Assembly: GCA_017558165.1 (NCBI GenBank) | Contig: JAFYWE010000076.1 | Span: forward strand, 1-19,571 | Source: Bacteroidaceae bacterium | GTDB lineage: Bacteria > Bacteroidota > Bacteroidia > Bacteroidales > Bacteroidaceae | Length of the DNA stretch: 19,571 nucleotides | Direction: 5' to 3' | Shown here: positions 1 through 6,940 of the stretch, piece after piece | How positions within the stretch are numbered: the stretch's first letter is position 1 | Layout of the letters: each line of letters opens with the position of its first letter | Translations under genes and position numbers: made by a program | The notes under the pieces: generated by a model | What the model was told of the DNA's origin: nothing | The model's database searches: none | Seen by the model: the letters and a program-made list of their open reading frames with translations, nothing else

Positions 1-1
1 A

Positions 2-190
2 GAAGCTGTTTAAATTTATATCGTTAAGTTTTTTATAGAGCAAAAATAGGGTGTTTTATTATTTTTTGCAGGGCGCGTAGCGGGCTACGTAACCGTGAAA
101 AAGAAGAAAACAGACATTTTTGAATATAAAAAACAACGAAACAGCGACTTATAGTATAAGAAAAACTTTTTTAGAAATTTAAACAGCTTC
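2..190. repeat. MITE-like element with 16-bp terminal inverted repeats
   Basis: The first 16 bases (2-17, GAAGCTGTTTAAATTT) are the exact reverse complement of 175-190, so the 189-bp stretch is bounded by perfect terminal inverted repeats. Partial symmetry continues inward through T-rich/A-rich arms that share AAGTTTTT-like runs. Near the middle is a compact GC-rich hairpin (76-81 CGTAGC, two-base loop, 84-89 GCTACG) in otherwise A/T-rich sequence. No reading frame inside could encode a transposase. These are the traits of a non-autonomous miniature element mobilised in trans, or of a large intergenic foldback. The left end lies one base from the window edge, so a target-site duplication cannot be judged. 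The identity of the parent element is not recognised. Confidence 0.55.
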
Positions 191-266
191 ATAGGTGTTG
201 ACCCCAAACCATAATAGGCGATAGTGTCATATCGACCGTATGGGAGATATCTCGTATATTATTTTA

Positions 267-300
267 GAGATCCCTCGTCGCTTTGCTCTGTCGGGATGAC
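267..300. repeat. REP-like imperfect palindrome downstream of the ROK gene
   Basis: The stretch begins GAGATCCCTCG and ends TCGGGATGAC, with an imperfect stem (ATCCC pairing with GGGAT) around a T/C/G-rich centre. It resembles the short GATCCCTCG...CGGGATGAC palindromes scattered between genes in many Bacteroidetes genomes; this resemblance is from memory, not a search. It lies 33 bp past the stop of the minus-strand kinase gene and could stop or stabilise that transcript. An 8-bp inverted repeat, GTTGACCC at 197-204 and GGGTCAAC at 310-317, brackets it, and a 10-bp palindrome GAGATATCTC sits at 244-253. Apart from these and the MITE-like element, positions 1-332 hold nothing I can identify. 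Confidence 0.45.
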
Positions 301-332
301 ATACTCGTTGGGTCAACTGCTATATTATTACT

Positions 333-1433
333 TTATTTTTTGTCAAGTTCACTCAATGCAAACGCGTAGGCACCTACAGAGACAGCCTTGCTTGCGCCCA
401 GCTTTGAGATTGCGATACCGATACGCTTCTGGCTGTCGTAGTCCACGTATCTCTCCTCGCCGTAAACCTTCACCTTCTTTACCTCGCCCTTTGCGAAAAG
501 CTCGAATTCATCGGCGTTCTCAAGGTCGTAAACCTTCATCTGTACAAGGCTTACCTCGTCACCGCCAAGAGTGTGCAGCTTTGAACGCATCTCCTCAAGC
601 AGTGCAGGCATGATCCAGTGGCTTGCAGCCGATACGCCACCGCCTATTACTACAAGACCGTCGATGATTGTGACTGCTGTAGAGATGGCAGCACCTGCAA
701 TGCGTCCGAGTGATGCGAACGCCTCCTTTGCAGCCTCGCGGTCACCCTCGCGTGTGCCGTCGGCAATCTCGCAGATGTCCTTTGGAGTGAGGCCGTGGTC
801 GGGGTTGCCGCTCTTCTCGCCGTATACTCTCTTCACGGCACGTATTGCTACACCCTCCTCAACGATGACCTCAGGCATCTCCTTGTGGCGCAGACAGAAT
901 GTCTCCACGCATGAGTTGTCACCACGGTTCAGGCGGTTGTCGATAACCACACCGATACCGAATCCTGTACCCAATGTGTAGCCGATGAGGTTCTTGTACT
1001 GCTTTGTGGAACCCAGCTCCCTCAGGCGGTTGTTGATCTCTGGCAACGCGCCGCAGAGAGCCTCGCCGTATGCAAAGAGGTCACCGTCGTTGTTGATGAA
1101 CACGGGAACACCGAACTGCTTCTCAAGGAACGCACCCAATGCCACGCCGTCGCGGAACGATGGGAAGTTGGGGAGGTAGCCACCGATGATGCCGTTAGGG
1201 TAGTCTGCAGGGCCAGGGAATGCGAAGCTGATTGCGACAGGCTTCTCCTCGAGTTTGTCGAATACCTGGCGGAATCCGTTGACCATGTTCTGCAGGCACA
1301 GGTCGAGGTCGTGTGACTGTGCAGGAACCGATACCGGCTCAATGATGAACTCTCCGGCCTTCATGGCGCCGAACACGAAGTTAGTACCGCCTGCGTCAAG
1401 TGTAGCTACAATGCGATTGTCATTCTTGTACAT
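333..1433 (-). CDS. ROK-family sugar kinase-like protein, zinc motif not evident
   Basis: This 366-residue cytoplasmic protein has the ROK/ASKHA fold signature. The phosphate-1 loop is DAGGT (D13-T17), the presumed catalytic aspartate is D116 in the stretch INNDGD, a second glycine-rich loop TLGTGFGIG lies near residue 154, and a late VVIGGG segment fits the adenosine loop. The family phosphorylates hexoses such as glucose, mannose, fructose or N-acetylated sugars with ATP, and some members are repressors. No N-terminal helix-turn-helix is present, so a kinase is more likely. The classical ROK zinc signature CxCGxxGCxE is absent; the region instead reads NSCVETFCLRHKEMP. The protein is also longer than the usual 300-320 residues. 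It starts 12 bp after the mannanase gene, almost certainly co-transcribed, which suggests phosphorylation of mannose or glucose released from mannan. Substrate is inferred only. Confidence 0.82.
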   Translation of the reverse strand: MYKNDNRIVATLDAGGTNFVFGAMKAGEFIIEPVSVPAQSHDLDLCLQNMVNGFRQVFDKLEEKPVAISFAFPGPADYPNGIIGGYLPNFPSFRDGVALGAFLEKQFGVPVFINNDGDLFAYGEALCGALPEINNRLRELGSTKQYKNLIGYTLGTGFGIGVVIDNRLNRGDNSCVETFCLRHKEMPEVIVEEGVAIRAVKRVYGEKSGNPDHGLTPKDICEIADGTREGDREAAKEAFASLGRIAGAAISTAVTIIDGLVVIGGGVSAASHWIMPALLEEMRSKLHTLGGDEVSLVQMKVYDLENADEFELFAKGEVKKVKVYGEERYVDYDSQKRIGIAISKLGASKAVSVGAYAFALSELDKK

Positions 1434-1445
1434 AGTTGTATCTGT

Positions 1446-2777
1446 TTATTTGTTGATTTCCTTTGAATACTTCTTGATAGTCTCGATTGTGGTTGTGTCG
1501 TTGTCAAACACTGAATACCAACCCTGTGGCTCGTGTGGCGGGTCACACAGGAAGTCGTCGCCGGCCTGCCATACGAGGTCACGTGGACGGCCGCTGCCAC
1601 CCCAGCCCCAGAAGTTGCATCCTGCGATAGGGCCGTTCTCCTCGATGCTCTTCCTTACCTGCTCGAAGATGAACGCGTAGAATATGTCGCGGCTGTCGGT
1701 AGGGATGTCTGTGCCGCTTACATTACCCTGGCGTGAATAACCGAACTCCTCAATCACGAGAGGCTTGTTTATCTTGCCTGCCATCACAATGTGGTCATCG
1801 ATGTACTGGCCGCTTCTTTTGCAGGCGTTATCGATACCGCTGTCAGGGTTAGAGCGTGGAGCCCAGCCCCAGTTCACAGGCCATATGTGGATGGTGAGGT
1901 AGTCAATGTTCTTGTCGGCGTGGATGCGCTCACAGAGCTCTGCATCAACCTCGCAACCTATGTAGCCCTCGCTTCCTGTCGATACAAGGTGGTTGGGGTC
2001 AATGCTCTTTATGAGTGCCGCAGCCTCAAGAGTCCACTTCTCGAAAGCCTCCTTGTTGTCCTTTGCGAACGGACGTGGCTCGTTGCACAGCTGCCATGCC
2101 ATGATTGCAGGCTCGTCCTTGTAGTCGCGGCCGGTAATGCTGTTCTTGCGTGACACGATGGTCTTCACGTAGTCGCGGTACATCTCAATGGCCTTTGGCT
2201 CACGTGCGAAGTTCGCGCAGTACTCTACGTAACGGTCATATCCGCCATCCTCAAGGGTGTTGGGCGAGTCGCCATATCCGCACTCCTTCAGGTAGAAACC
2301 GAAGCCACCGCTCCAGTCCCATGCGTTGTTAAGGTATATCACGGCTGTCATGTCGCGCTTCTCGAGCTCGGCCAACACAAAGTCGAGTCCCTGCAGTATG
2401 GTGTCATTGAGCACGCCCGGTGCAGTCTGCAGGTATGGTTTCGCGGGGTTCGCGAGGTCGCTGCCCGCGTCTGGGCCCGACAGGATACGGAGGTTGTTCA
2501 CGCCAATCTCCTTGAGGATGTCGAGCTCCTTGCAGAAACGCTCCCTGTTACCGCCCTCACCGGTAGATGCAAGCACGCTCGCATACCACAGGTTGGTGCC
2601 TATGTAGTGGTATGGCTTGCCGTCCTTGATGAACTTTGTGCCGTCGGTGGTTACGAAACTTGTCTCCTCTTTCTCTGTTGTCTTTGCTTCGCTCTTGTTG
2701 CCGGTAGAGGCACCGCATGCGAACAGAACTGTTGTTGCCATAGTAAGGAACAGACCTTTTATTGCATTGAATCTCAT
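1446..2777 (-). CDS. GH5-type endo-beta-1,4-mannanase lipoprotein
   Basis: This 443-residue protein begins with a lipoprotein signal (hydrophobic core, then LFAC, lipidated Cys21) and a short Ser/Thr/Lys/Glu linker. A (beta/alpha)8 glycosidase domain follows from about residue 40. It opens with IKDGKPYHYIGTNLWYAS, typical of clan GH-A mannanases (GH5 subfamily 7-like). The acid/base glutamate is E233 in WQLCNEPRPF and the nucleophile is E344 in VIEEFGYS; both are present, so the enzyme should be active. Conserved tryptophans near the C-terminus (HIWPVNWGW, GCNFWGWGG) fit substrate-binding subsites. It would cleave internal beta-1,4-mannosyl bonds of mannan, galactomannan or glucomannan, anchored in the outer membrane or facing the periplasm. 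No acidic surface-export signal follows Cys21. It is the first gene of a unit with the ROK gene. No mannobiose epimerase, GH130 phosphorylase or transporter is next to it. Confidence 0.9.
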   Translation of the reverse strand: MRFNAIKGLFLTMATTVLFACGASTGNKSEAKTTEKEETSFVTTDGTKFIKDGKPYHYIGTNLWYASVLASTGEGGNRERFCKELDILKEIGVNNLRILSGPDAGSDLANPAKPYLQTAPGVLNDTILQGLDFVLAELEKRDMTAVIYLNNAWDWSGGFGFYLKECGYGDSPNTLEDGGYDRYVEYCANFAREPKAIEMYRDYVKTIVSRKNSITGRDYKDEPAIMAWQLCNEPRPFAKDNKEAFEKWTLEAAALIKSIDPNHLVSTGSEGYIGCEVDAELCERIHADKNIDYLTIHIWPVNWGWAPRSNPDSGIDNACKRSGQYIDDHIVMAGKINKPLVIEEFGYSRQGNVSGTDIPTDSRDIFYAFIFEQVRKSIEENGPIAGCNFWGWGGSGRPRDLVWQAGDDFLCDPPHEPQGWYSVFDNDTTTIETIKKYSKEINK

Positions 2778-2863
2778 ATGATGTAAAATGTTAAAATATC
2801 GGTTAATTGTGCGAAGATAACAAATTGTAACAAAGAAATGAACTTTTATATATTTTTTTCCAT

Positions 2864-2875
2864 ATCCGGCCGGAT
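2864..2875. promoter_or_regulatory. 12-bp perfect palindrome, candidate operator
   Basis: ATCCGGCCGGAT is perfectly palindromic and GC-rich inside an A/T-rich divergent intergenic region. It lies 86 bp upstream of the mannanase start and 69 bp before the plus-strand -7 box. Dyads of this kind are typical binding sites for dimeric repressors or activators. No regulator gene is in the window, so the partner is unknown and the role is inferred from position only. Confidence 0.35.
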
Positions 2876-2943
2876 TTCTTCATTAATAATGTGCCCGATG
2901 TCAATTTTTTCATCTGTCATTCACGTTATTTGGGAACAATTTA

Positions 2944-2951
2944 TATCTTTG
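2944..2951 (+). promoter_or_regulatory. Bacteroidetes -7 promoter box for the FKBP-aroC operon
   Basis: TATCTTTG matches the Bacteroidetes -7 consensus TAnnTTTG exactly. No clean TTTG -33 box stands at the usual distance; the nearest TTTG, at 2929-2932, is too close. If used, transcription would start near 2958 and leave a leader of about 100 nt before the FKBP start at 3057. Confidence 0.5.
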
Positions 2952-3005
2952 CAACATATTGTGGCTATTGCCAAGGCGGTTGTCGCGGTCATGTGGTTCC
3001 CGCCG

Positions 3006-3018
3006 ATGACATTGTCAT
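3006..3018 (+). other. Short hairpin in the FKBP leader
   Basis: ATGACA, one base, then TGTCAT forms a perfect 6-bp dyad in the presumed 5' untranslated region, 39 bp before the start codon. Upstream, GGCGG (2975-2979) and CCGCC (3000-3004) can also pair. No known riboswitch class is recognised, and the stem may be incidental. Confidence 0.25.
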
Positions 3019-3056
3019 GCAAACAATAAGGCAAAACAGATAAAAACAGAAATACT

Positions 3057-3629
3057 ATGGAGATTACAAACAAATATATGCGTGTTGCATATACACTTTA
3101 TTCACACCGTAACGGTGAGTGCGAGGAGGTAGAGAAGACAACCCGTGAGCAGCCTTTCGGCTTCCTGACAGGTGTAGGTTATACACTCGATTCATTCGAG
3201 GAGAACCTCAAGGACCTGTAGAAGGGTGACAACTTTGATTTCACTATCCCGTTTGCCGATGCCTACGGTGAGTACGACCCTGACCACGTGCAGGATTTCG
3301 ACCGCGAGGTGTTCACCATTGACGGCAAGTTCGACTCTGCCCACATCTACGCGGGCAACGTCGTGGAGATGATGCGTGCCGACGGCTCGCCTATCCTCGG
3401 AACCGTCAAGGAGGTAACTCCTGTAAAGGTTGTCATGGATTTCAACCATCCTCTCGCAGGCTGTGATCTGCAGTTCGTGGGTAATGTAATCGAGTCACGC
3501 CCTGCCAAGGAGGCCGAACTCAAGAAGTTCTACGACTCCTTGAAGGCTTCATGCAGCTGTGGCGGTGGCTGTAGCGGCGGTTGCAGCGGCTGTGGTGACG
3601 GTGGTTGCGAGGGCGGTTGCAACCATTGA
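3057..3629 (+). pseudogene. slyD: SlyD-like FKBP prolyl isomerase interrupted by in-frame amber codon
   Basis: Reading from ATG 3057 gives a continuous frame of 190 codons broken only by TAG at 3219-3221 (codon 55). Before it are FKBP-like strands ending LTGVGYTLDSFEENLKDL. After it the frame continues KGDNFDF, ADAYGEYD, the inserted chaperone flap and NHPLAG, as in SlyD. The C-terminus is a Cys/Gly-rich tail with ten cysteines and a final His, a plausible metal-binding tail as in SlyD nickel chaperones. Compared from memory with E. coli SlyD, the amber codon falls at a Glu position, so a single GAG-to-TAG change explains it. The gene is either a point-mutation pseudogene, a sequencing or assembly error, or is read through by a suppressor tRNA. 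An internal ATG at 3288 would give only a 113-residue fragment lacking the first FKBP strands. It is the first gene of the operon with aroC, 23 bp upstream of it. Confidence 0.78.
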
Positions 3630-3652
3630 TTCCTGCGACCGCAGAATAGGAT

Positions 3653-4735
3653 ATGAACAGTTTCGGACAACTGCTTCGCCTTACTACCTTCGGTGAGTCA
3701 CATGGTGTGGCTATTGGAGGTGTTGTCGATGGCTTCCCTGCCGGGGTAGTCATCGATGAGGGTTTTATACGTAGTGAGATGCAGAGGCGCCGTCCCGGAC
3801 AGAGCGCGATAACAACCCAACGTAACGAGCAGGATGAGGTGCGTTTCCTCTCCGGTATCTTCGAGGGCCGCTCTACGGGTACACCCATAGCCTTTGTCAT
3901 CGAGAACAGTAACAACCACAGCAAGGACTACGACAATATGCGCGAGGTCTTCAGGCCATCGCATGCCGATTATGTGTACGACCGCAAGTACGGTGTGCGC
4001 GACCATCGTGGTGGTGGCCGCTCGTCGGCGCGCGAGACAGCCGTGCGTGTATGTGCCGGTGCGCTTGCAAAGCTGGCGCTCAGTCAGTTGGGCATCTCGG
4101 TGCAGGCGTATACCTCGCAGGTCGGCGGTATAGTGCTTGAGGGTGACTATTCGCAGTACGATCTCTCCTTTGCCGAGACAAACGTGGTGCGTTGCCCCGA
4201 TGCCGGCAAGGCGCGCGAGATGGAGCAACTCATCCTTGACGTCAAACGTGACGGCGATACCGTTGGCGGTGTTGTCAGCTGTGTCGTCAAGGGTGTTCCT
4301 GTCGGTCTTGGCGAGCCTCTGTATGACAAACTCTCCTCGTCATTGGCGCACGCCATGCTGACAATCAACGCGGCCAAGGGTTTTGACTACGGCAACGGTT
4401 TTGCCGCAGCATACGGCCGCGGTTCACAGCAGAACGATATCTTCTACAACAATAACGGCTCCATAGCTACAAGGAGCAACAACAGCGGTGGCATTCAGGG
4501 CGGAATATCCAACGGCAATGATATCTTTTTCCGTGTGGCGTTCAAGCCTGTAGCTACCTTACTCAAGGAACAGGAGACCGTCACCAGGGACGGCGAGGGA
4601 ACGACCTTGCTTGCCAAAGGACGTCACGACCCCTGCGTGGTACCGCGCGCGGTGCCCGTGGTAGAGGCAATGGCGGCTCTGGTTGTCCTTGACCATTATA
4701 TGCTTGCACGTGCAAAGGACCGTCTTTTCGTGTAA
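3653..4735 (+). CDS. aroC: Chorismate synthase
   Basis: This full-length 360-residue enzyme catalyses the last step of the shikimate pathway: anti-1,4-elimination of phosphate from 5-enolpyruvylshikimate-3-phosphate to give chorismate, using reduced FMN. Family signatures are intact: FGESHG near the N-terminus with catalytic His17, RRRPGQ at about 46-51, RPSHADYVYDRKYG with the second conserved histidine H104, RDHRGGGRSSARET at 116-129, and FKPVATL near the C-terminus. It acts in the cytoplasm as a tetramer and feeds aromatic amino acid and folate synthesis. The start at 3653 gives the standard MNSFGQLLRLTTFGESHG opening. It lies 23 bp after the FKBP frame and 31 bp before the next gene, consistent with co-transcription. 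Confidence 0.97.
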   Translation: MNSFGQLLRLTTFGESHGVAIGGVVDGFPAGVVIDEGFIRSEMQRRRPGQSAITTQRNEQDEVRFLSGIFEGRSTGTPIAFVIENSNNHSKDYDNMREVFRPSHADYVYDRKYGVRDHRGGGRSSARETAVRVCAGALAKLALSQLGISVQAYTSQVGGIVLEGDYSQYDLSFAETNVVRCPDAGKAREMEQLILDVKRDGDTVGGVVSCVVKGVPVGLGEPLYDKLSSSLAHAMLTINAAKGFDYGNGFAAAYGRGSQQNDIFYNNNGSIATRSNNSGGIQGGISNGNDIFFRVAFKPVATLLKEQETVTRDGEGTTLLAKGRHDPCVVPRAVPVVEAMAALVVLDHYMLARAKDRLFV

Positions 4736-4766
4736 GATGCCGAATAAGAAATACAAGAATACAATT

Positions 4767-6926
4767 ATGGGAAAAACCACAAAAAAGGTGTCTGCACCTG
4801 TTGCCGGTGAGGCTGCGGCTGCCGATGCTCTAAAGAGTGACTCAAGGGTTTCCTTGCTCTCTCAACTGACTGCCGATACTGCCCGATGGCAGAAGGTGGT
4901 GGCTATACTCTTCTTCATTGCCGTATGGGCGCTGCTCGGCTTCTGCGAATCATCGCTCTTGAGACGTGTCGAGTCCCTGTCGCTTTTTGTCTTCGACACT
5001 ACATTCTATGACTCGATACTCTCTGTGCCTGCGGGTGCGCTGTCGTTGGCCGGCTGCTTTCTGGTGCAGTTCTTCCACTATCCGTTGCTCGGAGCAACCA
5101 TATATGTGCTGTTGCTCTATGCAGTGTATGCCCTTGTGCGCAAGGTCTTTGACGTGCAGGGCAAGTATACTCTGCTGGCGCTGCTGCCGGTGGTGGCCCT
5201 GCTTGCCTCAAACACCCAGCTCGGTTACTGGATATTCTACCTGAAGATGCCAGGCTATTGGTATATGGCACTGTTGGCGACTATTCTCTCGCTGTCGGCA
5301 ATGCTGGCGTATAAACATCTTGGTGCGGTCGCGCGCGTCGCGCTTCTTTGCGTGTGGGTGGTTGCAGGGTATCCGTTGTTGGGTGTCTATGCGCTTGTAT
5401 CGGCATTGCTTATGGCTTTGATGGGCATTGCGCTCTCCGTACAGGGCAAGAAGCCTGTTGTTCCATCGGTCGTGGCATTGCTGGTCGCATTGTTGCTTGT
5501 AGGTATTGTTCCAAGGCTCTATTATGAATTGTGCTACAATACCGTCGCGCTTGAGAATGTATATATGACAGGAGTCCCCGTGTCGCAATGGAAGGCGGCT
5601 ATGGTCGAGAAGGTCGAGTATGTGGGCAGCTCTTTCTGGCACGGCATACATCTCTATTGGGCGCCTTTCGTGCTTTTGTTGCTGTCGGTTGTGGGCTTTG
5701 TAGTTTCTCTGGCTCTCCGTGGCAAGGCTGCAGTCCCTGAAAAAGTGGCGCGTGTGGCTGTAGCGGTCGTGATGGTCGGTGCCGTAGTCTTTGGCGTGCG
5801 TTACTGGTTTGGTGACAATAATTTCCGCGTCGAGAACAAACAGAATATCGCAATATGGAACGAGGACTGGAGGGCTGTTGCTGACTATGCAAAGGAGTGC
5901 CATGAGCCTACCCGTCAGGTTGTCCTCAACAAGAATCTTGCCCTGTTGAAGCTCGGGCGTGCAGGTAATGAGATGTTCGCATACCCCGATGGCGGTGTGT
6001 TACCCCTCTCGCCATTGTCGGTGCATATGACTCATACCGACGGTTCCCTCGTATACTATCATTTGGGCAGGTTCAACTACTGTTACCGCTGGTGTATGGA
6101 GAACGCCGTGGAGTATGGCTGGAGACACGAGTATCTCAAGAATGCAGTGCGTTCGATGCTGCTCTCGGGTGAATACAAGCTCGCGTCAAGGTATGTGAAT
6201 ATACTCAAGAAGACCCTCTTCCATCGTGCTTGGGCAAAGGAGATGGAGACTTTTGTCAAGGATCCTTCTCTGATTGCCAAGGAAAAGTCATTCGCTTTCC
6301 CCCTGCAGTTCGCTTGCTATAACGACCTGTTGAGCGTGGATGACGTGGTCGAGAAATATGTAATGGATGCCATTGATGCCAACGGCACGAACGAGCAGGC
6401 CCAGGAGGTGTATATGCTCTCTCTGGCCGATGCGTTATCGGCATCCGACAATGGTGCTTTCAACGAGTCGTTGGGTCTGAAAAAGAACGCGACTCCGGAA
6501 TTTGTGGAGGCCTCGTTGGTGATGTCGCTCATCAAGAAGGATTCCAAGCGTTTCTTCGCGCTGCTCAACCTCTATGTCAACAACCATATCAAGGGTGTCG
6601 ACATGAAGAACCCCGGCTCGGTAAAGCAGCTCCCCCGTCACTATCAGGAGGCTGTGCTGCTGTTCCTCGCCCTTGACAAGGGCAAGACCGTGCAGGTTGG
6701 CGAGGAGTTCCTCAATGCATTCATCAACCGTGCGCCCGGTGGGGTAGAGGCCAACTTCATGAAATTCCAGAACAGCGTGGCAAGGACAAGGGACGAGCTC
6801 CGTAAGATGTATCCGCATATAAGCGAGGACAGGCTCAATGCTGTGATTGCCGCGTTGCTGAAGAAGGAGTTCGGCAACACCTATTACTACTATTATTTCT
6901 TTGTAAAGAAGATAATGACTTACTAA
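4767..6926 (+). CDS. Polytopic membrane protein with large C-terminal helical domain, unknown function
   Basis: From ATG 4767 this encodes 719 residues. I chose this start because the preceding stretch is A/T-rich and the next residues (GKTTKKVSAP) look like a natural cytosolic N-terminus. ATG 4737, directly after the aroC stop, is an alternative, and the longer frame from 4683 would overlap aroC. After a polar N-terminus of about 40 residues come roughly nine to ten hydrophobic helices up to residue 347. A soluble, mostly helical region of about 370 residues follows, containing paired-helix stretches such as NKNLALLKLGRAGNEMF and LLSGEYKLASRYVNILKK that suggest TPR-like repeats. This resembles a Bacteroidales-restricted uncharacterised membrane family (possibly DUF6057, from memory). 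It is in the inner membrane. The next gene, 14 bp on, encodes a lipoprotein that may be its partner. No catalytic motif was recognised. Confidence 0.82.
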   Translation: MGKTTKKVSAPVAGEAAAADALKSDSRVSLLSQLTADTARWQKVVAILFFIAVWALLGFCESSLLRRVESLSLFVFDTTFYDSILSVPAGALSLAGCFLVQFFHYPLLGATIYVLLLYAVYALVRKVFDVQGKYTLLALLPVVALLASNTQLGYWIFYLKMPGYWYMALLATILSLSAMLAYKHLGAVARVALLCVWVVAGYPLLGVYALVSALLMALMGIALSVQGKKPVVPSVVALLVALLLVGIVPRLYYELCYNTVALENVYMTGVPVSQWKAAMVEKVEYVGSSFWHGIHLYWAPFVLLLLSVVGFVVSLALRGKAAVPEKVARVAVAVVMVGAVVFGVRYWFGDNNFRVENKQNIAIWNEDWRAVADYAKECHEPTRQVVLNKNLALLKLGRAGNEMFAYPDGGVLPLSPLSVHMTHTDGSLVYYHLGRFNYCYRWCMENAVEYGWRHEYLKNAVRSMLLSGEYKLASRYVNILKKTLFHRAWAKEMETFVKDPSLIAKEKSFAFPLQFACYNDLLSVDDVVEKYVMDAIDANGTNEQAQEVYMLSLADALSASDNGAFNESLGLKKNATPEFVEASLVMSLIKKDSKRFFALLNLYVNNHIKGVDMKNPGSVKQLPRHYQEAVLLFLALDKGKTVQVGEEFLNAFINRAPGGVEANFMKFQNSVARTRDELRKMYPHISEDRLNAVIAALLKKEFGNTYYYYYFFVKKIMTY

Positions 6927-6940
6927 ACAATGTTTTACAG

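Larger units (their letters stand above)
2778..3056. other. Divergent promoter region between mannanase and FKBP genes
   Basis: This 279-bp gap separates two oppositely oriented genes and should carry both promoters. On the minus strand the octamer TATCTTCG (2812-2819) is one base off the Bacteroidetes -7 box and lies 35 bp before the mannanase start; no convincing -33 box is seen, so this is weak. A plus-strand -7 box, a 12-bp palindrome and a leader hairpin are listed separately. Short frames crossing the gap show no recognisable protein. Confidence 0.5.

Noticed and set aside
1..190. CRISPR array or tRNA gene in the left end
   Set aside because: Only one pair of inverted, not direct, repeats is present, and no cloverleaf can be drawn.
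224..613. Open frame of 129 codons on the plus strand starting in the left intergenic region
   Set aside because: It overlaps the 3' end of the ROK gene on the opposite strand, and its Arg/Pro-rich low-complexity composition is typical of an antisense shadow.
2838..3029. 63-codon plus-strand frame in the divergent promoter region
   Set aside because: It runs straight through the -7 box and the leader, has no recognisable domain, and ends just before the FKBP start; more likely chance.
3288..3629. Independent 113-aa gene from the internal ATG after the amber codon
   Set aside because: It would begin inside the FKBP fold and lacks the first strands and active-site residues; the upstream frame is clearly the same gene.
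4683..4766. Longer N-terminus for the membrane protein, starting inside aroC
   Set aside because: It would overlap conserved aroC coding sequence by over 50 bp; starts at 4767 or 4737 fit operon spacing better.
5208..5903. 231-codon minus-strand frame inside the membrane protein gene
   Set aside because: His/Arg/Gln-rich antisense shadow with no domain; the plus-strand membrane protein shows clear hydrophobic helices.
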